Assembly: GCF_002025255.2 (NCBI RefSeq)
Contig: NZ_CP054587.1
Location: 558,001-622,000, forward strand
DNA length: 64,000 nucleotides
Direction: 5' to 3'
Origin: Halolamina sp. CBA1230
GTDB lineage: Archaea > Halobacteriota > Halobacteria > Halobacteriales > Haloferacaceae
Below, piece after piece: positions 39,721 to 47,613 of this stretch. The first letter of the stretch is position 1; every line of letters starts with the position of its first letter. The notes below the pieces were generated by a model. That model was not told where the DNA came from and searched no databases. It saw nothing but the letters and a program-made list of their open reading frames with translations. The translations under genes were made by a program, and so were the position numbers.

Positions 39721-40655
39721 TCCTCACACTGCCACTGGCAGTCCTCGGCGTCCTCGGCCTCGAACAGCCCCGTCGACATGTAGCGCTCGCCGCCGTCGGG
39801 GAACACCGTCACCACGAGGGGGTCGTCGACACCCGCCTCAGCGAGCTGCTTGGCGGTTCGTCGGGCGGCGACGTTCGCGGCGCCGCTGGACTGCCCCACG
39901 AGGATCCCCTCCTCGCTGGCCAGACAGCGACACTCCCGCTCTGCGGTCTCCAGACCGACAGTCTCCACCGCGTCGATCAGCTCCACGTCGAGGTTCGGCG
40001 AGACGAACCCCGGCCCCATCCCCTGATACTCGTCGGCGCCGGACTCGCCCCCCGAGAGCACGGCGTTCCCCGCGGGTTCGACCGCGACGACCTCCATCGC
40101 GGGGAACGCCTCGCGGAGCCGACGGCTCGTCCCCGTCAGCGTGCCGCCGGTGCCGACGCCGGCGACGAACGCGTCGACCTCGCGGTCGACCTGGTCGAGG
40201 ATCTCCGGGCCCGTCGTCTCGTAGTGTGCGCGGGGGTTGGCGGCGTTCTCGAACTGCCGGACCTGGACGTACTCGCCGGTCGCTTCGAGTTCGTCGGCGC
40301 GGTCGCGGGCGTCGCCGATGTCGCCGTCGACCATCTCGATGTCGGCGCCGTAGGCGCGCATGATCCGCCGCCGTTCGGGCGACTTCGACTCCGGGATGAC
40401 GATCCGCACGTCGTACCCCTTCACCGCGCCGATCATCGCGAGCCCGATCCCGGTGTTGCCGCTGGTGGGCTCGACGATAGCATCGCCCTCGCCGAGTTCG
40501 CCGGACTCCTCGGCGGCCCGGATCATGTACAGCGCCGGCCGGTCCTTCGCGGAGCCGCCGGGGTTCTTCGACTCCAGTTTGGCGGCGACGGTGCCGACCG
40601 GCGACGCCACCTCGACCAGCGGCGACCCGATGGCGTCGATCACGTTCGCGTCCAT
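39717..40655 (-). CDS. cysK: Cysteine synthase family protein
   Basis: This 312-residue fold-type II PLP enzyme has the PLP lysine in NPGGSAKDRPALYMI, the substrate loop PTSGNTGIGLAMIGA, the phosphate-binding GVGTGGTLTGTSR, and a final PDGGERYMSTGLF. It makes cysteine from O-acetylserine (or an analogue) and sulfide, or belongs to the cystathionine beta-synthase branch. The end is unusual: FEAEDAEDCQWQCED carries two Cys that could bind a metal or be redox-active. TATA-like actaaagg at 40680-40687 precedes the ATG at 40655. It is divergent from the membrane gene at 40754. Confidence 0.9.
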   Translation of the reverse strand: MDANVIDAIGSPLVEVASPVGTVAAKLESKNPGGSAKDRPALYMIRAAEESGELGEGDAIVEPTSGNTGIGLAMIGAVKGYDVRIVIPESKSPERRRIMRAYGADIEMVDGDIGDARDRADELEATGEYVQVRQFENAANPRAHYETTGPEILDQVDREVDAFVAGVGTGGTLTGTSRRLREAFPAMEVVAVEPAGNAVLSGGESGADEYQGMGPGFVSPNLDVELIDAVETVGLETAERECRCLASEEGILVGQSSGAANVAARRTAKQLAEAGVDDPLVVTVFPDGGERYMSTGLFEAEDAEDCQWQCED

Positions 40656-40753
40656 CTACCTCGGCGTACCCGGGTCGGCACTAAAGGAGTAGCGACAGCG
40701 GCCCCCGAAAACGGCCGTCAGTGATTTTTACCCGCAGTCGGACCCTACATCCG

Positions 40754-41317
40754 ATGAGCACAAACAGTGTGGCCGACAGACTGCCGTTCGGTGCGGGCGC
40801 GGGTGCCGGTATCGGCGCGTACCTGCTAGGGTATCTGATCACGTACGTCTGGCAGAGCGGCTCCGTCGCGGAGCGCCTGCAGGGGTACAACCTCATCACC
40901 GAACTGCTCGGCGGCGAACCCATCGCCGTCTGGCAGGGTGTCGGGTGGCTGTTCTACAACGCCCACTTCGTCAGCGTCCGGATCGACGCCTTCGGCGGCA
41001 CGCAGTCACAGAACTTCATCGCGGGCAGCGACGGGGGCTCGCTCGCGTTGCTGTACGCGATCCCGATCGTGCTGCTGCTCGCGGCGGGGCTGCTGACCGC
41101 CCGTGTCGCCGACGCCGCCGAACCGGCCGAGGGCGCGATCGCCGGCGCCGCGATCGCGATCGGCTACGCCCCGCTGGCCGTGATCGGTCGGTTCCTCTTC
41201 TCCTACGAGGGCGCGGCCGCGCCGGATCTCGTCACCGCGATCCTGCTCGCGGGGCTGGTGTACCCGCTCGTCCTCGGCGCGATCGGGGGGACGGCCGGGA
41301 GTCTGGTCGGGAAGTGA
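40754..41317 (+). CDS. Haloarchaeal membrane protein, unknown function
   Basis: The 187-residue protein has about four hydrophobic helices (GAGAGIGAYLLGYLITYVW, LALLYAIPIVLLLAAGLL, AIAGAAIAIGYAPLAVIGRFL, AILLAGLVYPLVLGAIGG) and a loop with an amphipathic QGVGWLFYNAHFV segment. It resembles uncharacterised haloarchaeal four-helix proteins; I know no function. ATG 40754 has an atttttac TATA-like element at 40724-40731. Confidence 0.7.
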   Translation: MSTNSVADRLPFGAGAGAGIGAYLLGYLITYVWQSGSVAERLQGYNLITELLGGEPIAVWQGVGWLFYNAHFVSVRIDAFGGTQSQNFIAGSDGGSLALLYAIPIVLLLAAGLLTARVADAAEPAEGAIAGAAIAIGYAPLAVIGRFLFSYEGAAAPDLVTAILLAGLVYPLVLGAIGGTAGSLVGK

Positions 41318-41369
41318 GACCGTTCGCCACTGACGCACGATTTATCCCCGCCGGGGGCCGAGATCGAGT

Positions 41370-41759
41370 ATGAGCGAAGCCGAACCACCCGAATCGACGC
41401 TCTCGACGCTCCAGCCCGACCCGATGTGGAACACCGCGGCCCACGAGGACGTCGTCGACGCGCTCGGCGCCGACGGCCTCACGTTCCGGGTCTGGGGCGG
41501 CGACTGGTGTGGCGACTGCCGCCAGCAGCTCCCCGCGTTCGCGGCGGCGCTCGAGGCCGCGGGCGTGCCCGACGAGCGGATCCACGCCCACGCGGTCGAG
41601 CGCGTGGACGGCGAGAAAGTCGGAGAGGCCGTCGAGGAGTACGGAATCGAGCTGATCCCGACCGTGATCGTCGAGAAGGAGGGTGAGGGGATCGCCCGCT
41701 TCGTCGAGAGCGAGGACCGACCGATCGCGGCGTACCTCGCCGAGGAAATCGACGCGTAG
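41370..41759 (+). CDS. Thioredoxin-fold protein
   Basis: This 129-residue protein has the active-site motif WGGDWCGDCRQQLPAF (C-G-D-C instead of the common C-G-P-C), the usual amphipathic helix after it, and the cis-proline segment ELIPTVIVEKEG. It is likely a disulfide reductase or a low-potential thiol protein in the cytosol. It starts at ATG 41370. It is 53 nt downstream of the membrane gene, so possibly co-transcribed. Confidence 0.85.
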   Translation: MSEAEPPESTLSTLQPDPMWNTAAHEDVVDALGADGLTFRVWGGDWCGDCRQQLPAFAAALEAAGVPDERIHAHAVERVDGEKVGEAVEEYGIELIPTVIVEKEGEGIARFVESEDRPIAAYLAEEIDA

Positions 41760-41806
41760 GCGTTCTCACCCCGAGCTATTTATCGGATCGGGCCGAACCC
41801 GCGCGT

Positions 41807-42334
41807 ATGGTCCCCAGTTTCCGACGCGTCGGCCGGTTCTGCCACCAGTACGGTCCCGGGAGACTGCCCAAGGCCGACGAGCGCGCCGTCGGTGCCGGCT
41901 ACGCCGGTGCGAGCGCGGCGGTCGTGGCTGCCCTCGCTTTCGCCGTAGCAACGACGGTGGCCGGGTTCCTCGGGATGGAGTCGGCCCGCGGCCTCGCACC
42001 GTTCGGGCTCGCCGCGATCCCGCTGGTCGTGCCGGGCGCGTTCGCCGCCGGCTGGATGACGTGGCGGTATCTCCCGGCCGAAACGGCGTACTTCGGCCCG
42101 ATCGCGGGCACCGTCGCCGTCGTCCTGACCTACCTGGCCGCCATCACGCTGCTGTTGCCGGTGCTCGTCGTGGGGTTCGTGTTGTCCGACCCGCTGTTCG
42201 CCGCCCTCGAACTCAGCGTCCTGCTCGGGGTCCTGATCCTGTGGTTCGGGTTCGCCTTCACGTGCTGGCTGACGCTCCCGCTCGGTGTGGCGAGCGGGTG
42301 GATCTACGAGCGATCGCGAGCCGCGACGGCCTGA
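41807..42334 (+). CDS. Haloarchaeal four-helix membrane protein
   Basis: The 175-residue protein has a positively charged N-terminal segment (SFRRVGRFCHQYGPGRLPKADER) followed by four hydrophobic helices (ASAAVVAALAFAVATTVAG, LAAIPLVVPGAFAAGWM, TVAVVLTYLAAITLLLPVLV, SVLLGVLILWFGFAFTCWLT). No family recognised. It ends 8 nt before the convergent DUF255 gene. Confidence 0.65.
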   Translation: MVPSFRRVGRFCHQYGPGRLPKADERAVGAGYAGASAAVVAALAFAVATTVAGFLGMESARGLAPFGLAAIPLVVPGAFAAGWMTWRYLPAETAYFGPIAGTVAVVLTYLAAITLLLPVLVVGFVLSDPLFAALELSVLLGVLILWFGFAFTCWLTLPLGVASGWIYERSRAATA

Positions 42335-42341
42335 CCGCGGG

Positions 42342-44534
42342 TTAGAGGTTCTCCTCGACCCAGTCGAGCGCCGTCGCGAGATCCGTCTCCGGCGGCGAGC
42401 AGGTGAAGGAGCGACAGGCGTACACGGTCGGCTCGCCGTCGCGGGCCTCGCGGTCGGCCCAGATCGGCGGCGCCTCGTCGAGGCCGAGCTCGTCGAGCCA
42501 GTCCTGCAGTCCGGCTTCGGTCGGCGGCCGCCGGGCGACGACCGCACCCGGCAGGTAGTGGTCCGCGAGCGTCCCGCGCCACTCGTCGGGCAGTTCCTCG
42601 GCAGCGACCGTGAGTTCGAGCGACCCGCGCTCGGCCGTGTCGGCGGCCATCGCGAGCGTACCGTGCTCCACGGGGCTGGCCTCGATCCGGCCGCGGTGGG
42701 TCGCGAGCGTCTCCCGCGCCACGCTGCCGAGGTCCTCGTCGGTGAAGTGATCCAGATCGAGCAGCAGCGATACCGCAGCGCCGACACTCGAGGGCGTGGA
42801 CTGGTCGGTGAGCTCCTGCGGTCGGGCGACCAGCTCCTCGCTCTCGCTGGAGGCGAGGTAGAGCGTCCCGTCCTCCGGGTCGTAGAACGACTCCGAGATG
42901 GCTTCCGCGAGGTCGAGCGCGAACGCGAGCGGCGCCACGTCGCCGGTGGCCTGGTACAGTTCGAACGCGCCACGGCCGAGGAACGCGTAGTCCTCGAGCG
43001 CGCCGTCGATCCCTACCTGTCCGTCCTTGAACCGCCGAGAGAGATGCCCCTCGTCGGCGTCCCAGAGCTGTTCGCGGACGAACGAAAGCGCCGAGCGGGC
43101 ACGTTCGATGCGAGCGTCGTCGTCCAGTACGAACCCCGACCGAGCGAACGTCTCGATCAGCAGGCCGTTCCAGCCCGCCAGCACCTTCTCGTCCCGGGGC
43201 GGGCGCGGGCGCTCCTCGCGGGCCGCGAACAGCCGTTCGCGGGCGTCGGCGAGCAGGTCGTGGATCTCGTCCGCGTCGTCGGGCGCCTCGACCGTCTCGC
43301 CTGCCACCTCGATCTCGGCGCCGACCAGCTCCGCGACCGGGACGGTCTCGTTCAGCACGCTCGTGCCGCCCTCGAAGTTGCCGCCCGCGACGACGCCGTA
43401 GCGCCGGCAGAACAGCGTCGCCGCCGGCTCGTCGAGCAGGTCGCGGACCTCCGCGGGCGTCCAGACGTAGAACGCCCCCTCCTCGCGGTCGGGATCCTCG
43501 CCCTCATCGAGCCGTGCCTCGGGTGTCTCGCTCCGTGCGTCGAGGGTGCTGAAAAAGCCGCCCTCGGGGTGGGAGAGTTCGCGTTCGACGAAGTCGAGCG
43601 TCTCCCCCACGACGTCGGCGTAGCGCTCCCGACCCGTCGCGCTGTAGCCCGCGAGAAAGGCCGCCGGGATCGTCGCGTTGTCGTACGCCATCTTCTCGAA
43701 GTGTGGGACGGTCCAGTCCTCGTCGACGCAGTAGCGGTGGAACCCGCCGCCGAGGTGGTCGTACAGCCCGCCGCTCCCCATCGCGTTCAGCGCGTTCTCC
43801 GCGACCGTCAGCGGCTCTGGGTCGTCCGACAGCGACGCCACCCGAAGGAGGAGTTCGACCCGGCCCGGGTGGGGGAACTTCGGGCCGCCCTGGCCGAACC
43901 CGCCGTGCTGGCGGTCGGCGCCGCGGATCGCCGCCGCCGCGGCGTCGTCGAGGATGTCGGTGCTCGGCGGCGCCGATTCCCCGTCCGGTGACTCGGCGGG
44001 TTCCATGCGGTCCCGCGCCGCCGACGTCCACTGCTCGGCGCGGTTCTCCATCTCCCCGCGCTGTTCAGGGTCCGACCACGAATCGGCGATCTGCCGGCAG
44101 AGCTGTTCGAAGCCGGGGACGTTGCGCCCCGGCTGTGGTTCGGGCGGGAAGTACGTCCCGACGTAGAACGGCTTCCCCTCGGGGGTCAAGAAGGCCGAGA
44201 GCGGCCACCCGCCGCCGCCGGTCACCAGTTGGCAGACCGTCTGGTAGACGCGGTCGAGATCCGGCCGCTCCTCGCGGTCGACCTTGATCGGGACGAACTC
44301 CTCGTTCAGGACCTCCGCGACCTGCTCGTCCTCGAAGGACTCCTCGGCCATCACGTGACACCAGTGGCAGGCCGAGTAGCCCACCGAGAGGAAGATGGGG
44401 ACGTCGCGCTCGCGGGCCTCCTCGAGCGCGCTCTCGTCCCACGGCTGCCAGTTCACGGGGTTGTCGGCGTGCTGCTGGAGGTACGGGCTGGCCTCCTCGT
44501 CGAGTCGGTTCCGGCCGCTGACGGGTTCAGTCAT
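42342..44534 (-). CDS. DUF255 thioredoxin-domain protein (YyaL / spermatogenesis-associated type)
   Basis: This 730-residue protein has a DUF255 thioredoxin-like N-terminal domain: SPYLQQHADNPVNWQPW, the active SVGYSACHWCHVMAEESFED with a CxxC, and VDREERPDLDRVYQ. A six-hairpin glycosidase-like alpha-helical region follows (GGLYDHLGGGFHRYCVDEDW, FEKMAYDNA, WAG-type NGLLIETFARSG), then a long C-terminal helical domain. Family members are widespread, but their biochemical role is poorly defined. The ATG at 44534 is within the MTEPVSGRNRLDEEASPYLQ start. It lies downstream of the glycosyltransferase-like gene on the same strand. Confidence 0.85.
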   Translation of the reverse strand: MTEPVSGRNRLDEEASPYLQQHADNPVNWQPWDESALEEARERDVPIFLSVGYSACHWCHVMAEESFEDEQVAEVLNEEFVPIKVDREERPDLDRVYQTVCQLVTGGGGWPLSAFLTPEGKPFYVGTYFPPEPQPGRNVPGFEQLCRQIADSWSDPEQRGEMENRAEQWTSAARDRMEPAESPDGESAPPSTDILDDAAAAAIRGADRQHGGFGQGGPKFPHPGRVELLLRVASLSDDPEPLTVAENALNAMGSGGLYDHLGGGFHRYCVDEDWTVPHFEKMAYDNATIPAAFLAGYSATGRERYADVVGETLDFVERELSHPEGGFFSTLDARSETPEARLDEGEDPDREEGAFYVWTPAEVRDLLDEPAATLFCRRYGVVAGGNFEGGTSVLNETVPVAELVGAEIEVAGETVEAPDDADEIHDLLADARERLFAAREERPRPPRDEKVLAGWNGLLIETFARSGFVLDDDARIERARSALSFVREQLWDADEGHLSRRFKDGQVGIDGALEDYAFLGRGAFELYQATGDVAPLAFALDLAEAISESFYDPEDGTLYLASSESEELVARPQELTDQSTPSSVGAAVSLLLDLDHFTDEDLGSVARETLATHRGRIEASPVEHGTLAMAADTAERGSLELTVAAEELPDEWRGTLADHYLPGAVVARRPPTEAGLQDWLDELGLDEAPPIWADREARDGEPTVYACRSFTCSPPETDLATALDWVEENL

Positions 44535-44580
44535 TACCGGAGAAAACGCGTCGACGGGGAAGTAGCCGGTGGTCGCGGCG

Positions 44581-46113
44581 CTACGCGACCGCCCGGAACA
44601 CGACCACCCCGTCGTTCTCGTAGGCGCGCTCCCAGTCGGCCGACGCCGCGAAGGAGCGCTCCAGCGAGCCGAACGTCACCTCGGGATGGCCCCGAACCGT
44701 GTAGGACCCCTTCGGAAGGTAGACGTAGTCAGGGTCGGCGTCGACAGTCGCCATCTCGCGTTCGACGCAGTCCGCGCCGTCACAGCGGGAGACGTTCTCG
44801 AACGTCTCCAACTGCGTCTCGTACGCCTCAGGCCCGTACCACTCCACCCCCCACGGGCCGACCAGGATCGTACGGTCCGCGAGCGCCGGGAACCACTCCG
44901 CGGCGTCGCCGAGCACGACGAACGTCGCGTCAGGTCGGGTCTCGCTCTCGGCCCACGCCATCGCCTCGACGTCCGCGCCGTCGAGGAACTCGGGCGAGGA
45001 GGGGTCGCCCGTGAGCGTCATCTCGTGAGCGAGGTACGTCCCGCCGGCGACGCTCGCGAGCAGGAGACAGGCCGCCGCGGCGACCTCGCGGCGGTCCACC
45101 GACCCCAGCGACGGGAGCGAGACGCGGCCGTCGAGCGCGGGGAGCCGCCGGGCCACGTCGACGGCCGCGACGCCGGCGACGACGCTCCCGACCGTGAACG
45201 CGAACCGAGGCTGGGCGAACAGCAGCTCCGCCGCGAGCGCCCACGCCGCGAGGAACCACTCCCGGCGGACCCAGAGGAGATAGGCGGCGCCGAGCAGCGG
45301 CAGCAGCGTGGCGGAGAAGCCGATCGTCGCCAGTCCGCCGCCGACGCCGCCGTGGGTGCCTGCGGCGCCGGTGAGCACGTCGATCCCGTGGGTGCTCGTG
45401 ACCCAGAGCAGCCACGGCGAGGCGACGACTGCGCCGCCGAACCCGACCGCCGCGCCGCGGAGGAGTCCGACGAGCGAGGGGTCACGAACCGCCCACAGCA
45501 GGAGGTACGTGACGACGACGAACAGCGAGTACGTCGGATGCGTGAGCACGGTCGCGCCGAACGCCAGCGCGCCGACGGCGAGCGCGCGCCGCGAACCGTG
45601 AGCGAACGCGTGGTAGCCCGCGTAGATCGCGAGCAGCGCGTAGCAGAACGCGAACGCCCGTACCAGCCCGCCCGCGGAGACGTGCCACTGGAGCAGTTGG
45701 GGGTTGAGCGCGACCGCGACGCCGGCGGCCGCACCCGCGGGCCGCGAGCCCGCGTAGTCCCGCGCGAGCAGGTAGACGGGCACGAGCGCGGCGAGCACGC
45801 CGACCGAGGGGACGAACTGCGCCAGCGCGACCGGATCGGCACCGAGATCGAGCAACACGGCGAGCAGGAAGAACTGCAGCGGCGGGTAGGCGAACGGGAC
45901 GCCGTCGGCGGTGTACCCCGAGATCTCGGCCGGCGGCGCGTAGCCGTTGGCGGCGATCGTGTCGGCGATCTCGAGGTAGAGCCCGGCGCCGTAGGCGGGG
46001 TAGGGGTTGGTCGCGAGGTAGACGACGACCGCGAGCAGCCCCGCCGCGAGCGCCGCACCCAGCCAGGGGGCGTCGTCGCGCGTGATCGGGACGGAGTCGC
46101 TTCCTTGCGTCAT
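44581..46113 (-). CDS. GT-C type polytopic membrane protein (glycosyltransferase family 39-like)
   Basis: This 510-residue protein has about ten hydrophobic helices. It has a lumenal first loop with an acidic pair (YLEIADTIAANGY) and an aromatic turn YPPLQFFLLA, typical of lipid-sugar-using GT-C transferases. The tail (residues about 390-510) is soluble, with two Cys (SRCDGADCVE). It may add a sugar to a protein or lipid outside the cell; the substrate is not known. The ATG at 46113 overlaps the arylsulfotransferase-like stop by 4 nt, so the two proteins are made together. Confidence 0.7.
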   Translation of the reverse strand: MTQGSDSVPITRDDAPWLGAALAAGLLAVVVYLATNPYPAYGAGLYLEIADTIAANGYAPPAEISGYTADGVPFAYPPLQFFLLAVLLDLGADPVALAQFVPSVGVLAALVPVYLLARDYAGSRPAGAAAGVAVALNPQLLQWHVSAGGLVRAFAFCYALLAIYAGYHAFAHGSRRALAVGALAFGATVLTHPTYSLFVVVTYLLLWAVRDPSLVGLLRGAAVGFGGAVVASPWLLWVTSTHGIDVLTGAAGTHGGVGGGLATIGFSATLLPLLGAAYLLWVRREWFLAAWALAAELLFAQPRFAFTVGSVVAGVAAVDVARRLPALDGRVSLPSLGSVDRREVAAAACLLLASVAGGTYLAHEMTLTGDPSSPEFLDGADVEAMAWAESETRPDATFVVLGDAAEWFPALADRTILVGPWGVEWYGPEAYETQLETFENVSRCDGADCVEREMATVDADPDYVYLPKGSYTVRGHPEVTFGSLERSFAASADWERAYENDGVVVFRAVA

Positions 46114-47498
46114 TTCCGACGGATCTGGATCGGGGAGCGGACGGAGAGGGTACGGTCGAGCCAGCGGTACTCGAGCGTCCCCCAGCACAGCAGGCTGCCG
46201 ATCAGGACGAGCAGCGCCGCCCCCTCGAGCAGACCGACCCAGCGCGGGAACGCGTAGGAGATCCCGTTCTGGATCGTCGGCGGCAGCGCGTTCTGGGCGC
46301 GCTGGAGCAGCGACGCCTCGGCGGGCTCGGGCTCGTGGCTCGGGAGCCCCAGCGACGCCGCGCTCTCGCCGCCCGTGCTCTCGTCGCCGGTGCCGAGGCG
46401 CTCGGCCTCGTAGGGGAAGCCGATATCGGCCGACCAGACGACCTCACCCTCCTCGTCGACCTCGAAGACGCGGTCGCCGTTGGAGTCGGTGATCAGCGTG
46501 TGGCCGTTCGGCAGGCGGTCGGCGTCGCGGGGCCACTGCATCCGCTGGTCGGCCCACGTCCACGACTGGACCCACTCGCCGTCCTCGCGCTGGTACTCGA
46601 CGATCCGCCCGTTCTCGGAGTCGCCGACGAGCAGCGCCGGCCCGCCCCGCTCCTCGGGGATGAAGTCGGGGTTGTGCTGCTCGTACAGCGTCGCGTGGTC
46701 GCCGTCCTCGCCGAGCGTCCAGTCCTCCATGAGTTCGCCGTCCATCCCGATGAACGCCACCTGGTCCTGGTTCCGGAGGCTGACCATCACCGCCTCCTCG
46801 CCGTCGACCTCGACGTGCTCGACGTCGTTGATGTGCGTCCAGTCCTCGGGGTACGGGCCGCCGCTCTCGATATCGTAGTCGGCCTGGGCTTCCCACGACC
46901 ACTCGATCAGCCCGGTCGTGGTGTTGACGATGAACGCCCGGTCCTGTGCGATGTCGGCCACGAGCAGCCGGTCGTCGTCGACCCGATCCGCGTCGTGCCA
47001 GCGTGTGGAGTGTTTGCCGGCGGTGATGCGGCTGAACACGTCGGTGCGCTCGCCGGTCGTGAGGTTGACGCGCTCGATCCCGTTCCGGGTACAGACCGAG
47101 CCGTCACACTCGTCGGGGTCGAGGTGGTCGGCGTAGACGAACTCGACGGTGGCCTGAGTCCCCTCCACGGGGTCGACGTCCCAGTAGCGCGTGTGGTCGT
47201 TCTGGTAGTAGTAGATGCTCCCGTTCGGCGCGAACGCCGCGAGCTCCGCCTGCGCCCGCGCCGCGGACCCCTCGTCGCTGACGAACGCGTTCGAGTCCGT
47301 CGCGACGACGGTGATGTTGTCGCGCTCGCCGACGACGGCGTCGTCGCTGCCGGAGCGGAACGCCTGCTCGACGGCGGGGTCACCGGTCACCCGATCGTTC
47401 GTTCGCTCGCTCTCGACGTAGCCGACCGCGACGGTCGCAGCGGAGGCGACGACCAGCACTGCGAGCAGAAGACGGAGGGTTCGTTTCGGGAGCGCCAT
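46110..47498 (-). CDS. Arylsulfotransferase-like (ASST) beta-propeller membrane protein
   Basis: This 462-residue protein has an N-terminal membrane anchor (RLLLAVLVVASAATVAVGYVES), then a propeller-like domain with repeated His-Asn-Asp segments (HSTRWHDADRV, WTHINDVEHV, YEQHNPDF, QRMQWPRDADRL, GHTLITDSNGDRVFE). It ends in a C-terminal membrane helix (GLLEGAALLVLIGSLLCWG). This pattern matches arylsulfotransferase-domain proteins; whether it has a sulfotransferase role is not shown. A TTAAAG (47525-47530) on the reverse strand is its promoter. It is divergent from the binding-protein gene and upstream of the GT-C gene. Confidence 0.72.
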   Translation of the reverse strand: MALPKRTLRLLLAVLVVASAATVAVGYVESERTNDRVTGDPAVEQAFRSGSDDAVVGERDNITVVATDSNAFVSDEGSAARAQAELAAFAPNGSIYYYQNDHTRYWDVDPVEGTQATVEFVYADHLDPDECDGSVCTRNGIERVNLTTGERTDVFSRITAGKHSTRWHDADRVDDDRLLVADIAQDRAFIVNTTTGLIEWSWEAQADYDIESGGPYPEDWTHINDVEHVEVDGEEAVMVSLRNQDQVAFIGMDGELMEDWTLGEDGDHATLYEQHNPDFIPEERGGPALLVGDSENGRIVEYQREDGEWVQSWTWADQRMQWPRDADRLPNGHTLITDSNGDRVFEVDEEGEVVWSADIGFPYEAERLGTGDESTGGESAASLGLPSHEPEPAEASLLQRAQNALPPTIQNGISYAFPRWVGLLEGAALLVLIGSLLCWGTLEYRWLDRTLSVRSPIQIRRK

Positions 47499-47578
47499 CG
47501 GGGTGGAAAGAGTCGCGGGCTGGGTTAAAGTCTGTCTGAACGGAGCTGTATTCCGTCGCTCTGCGAGGAACAGCACAA

Positions 47579-47586
47579 TTCATATG
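47579..47586 (+). promoter_or_regulatory. TATA box of the permuted binding-protein gene
   Basis: TTCATATG lies 28-35 nt before ATG 47614. It sits in a 115-nt divergent region with the reverse-strand TTAAAG (47525-47530) of the ASST gene, so the two are likely controlled by one upstream segment. Confidence 0.5.
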
Positions 47587-47613
47587 TCTATCCGTCACCC
47601 AGTTCCGGTGATA

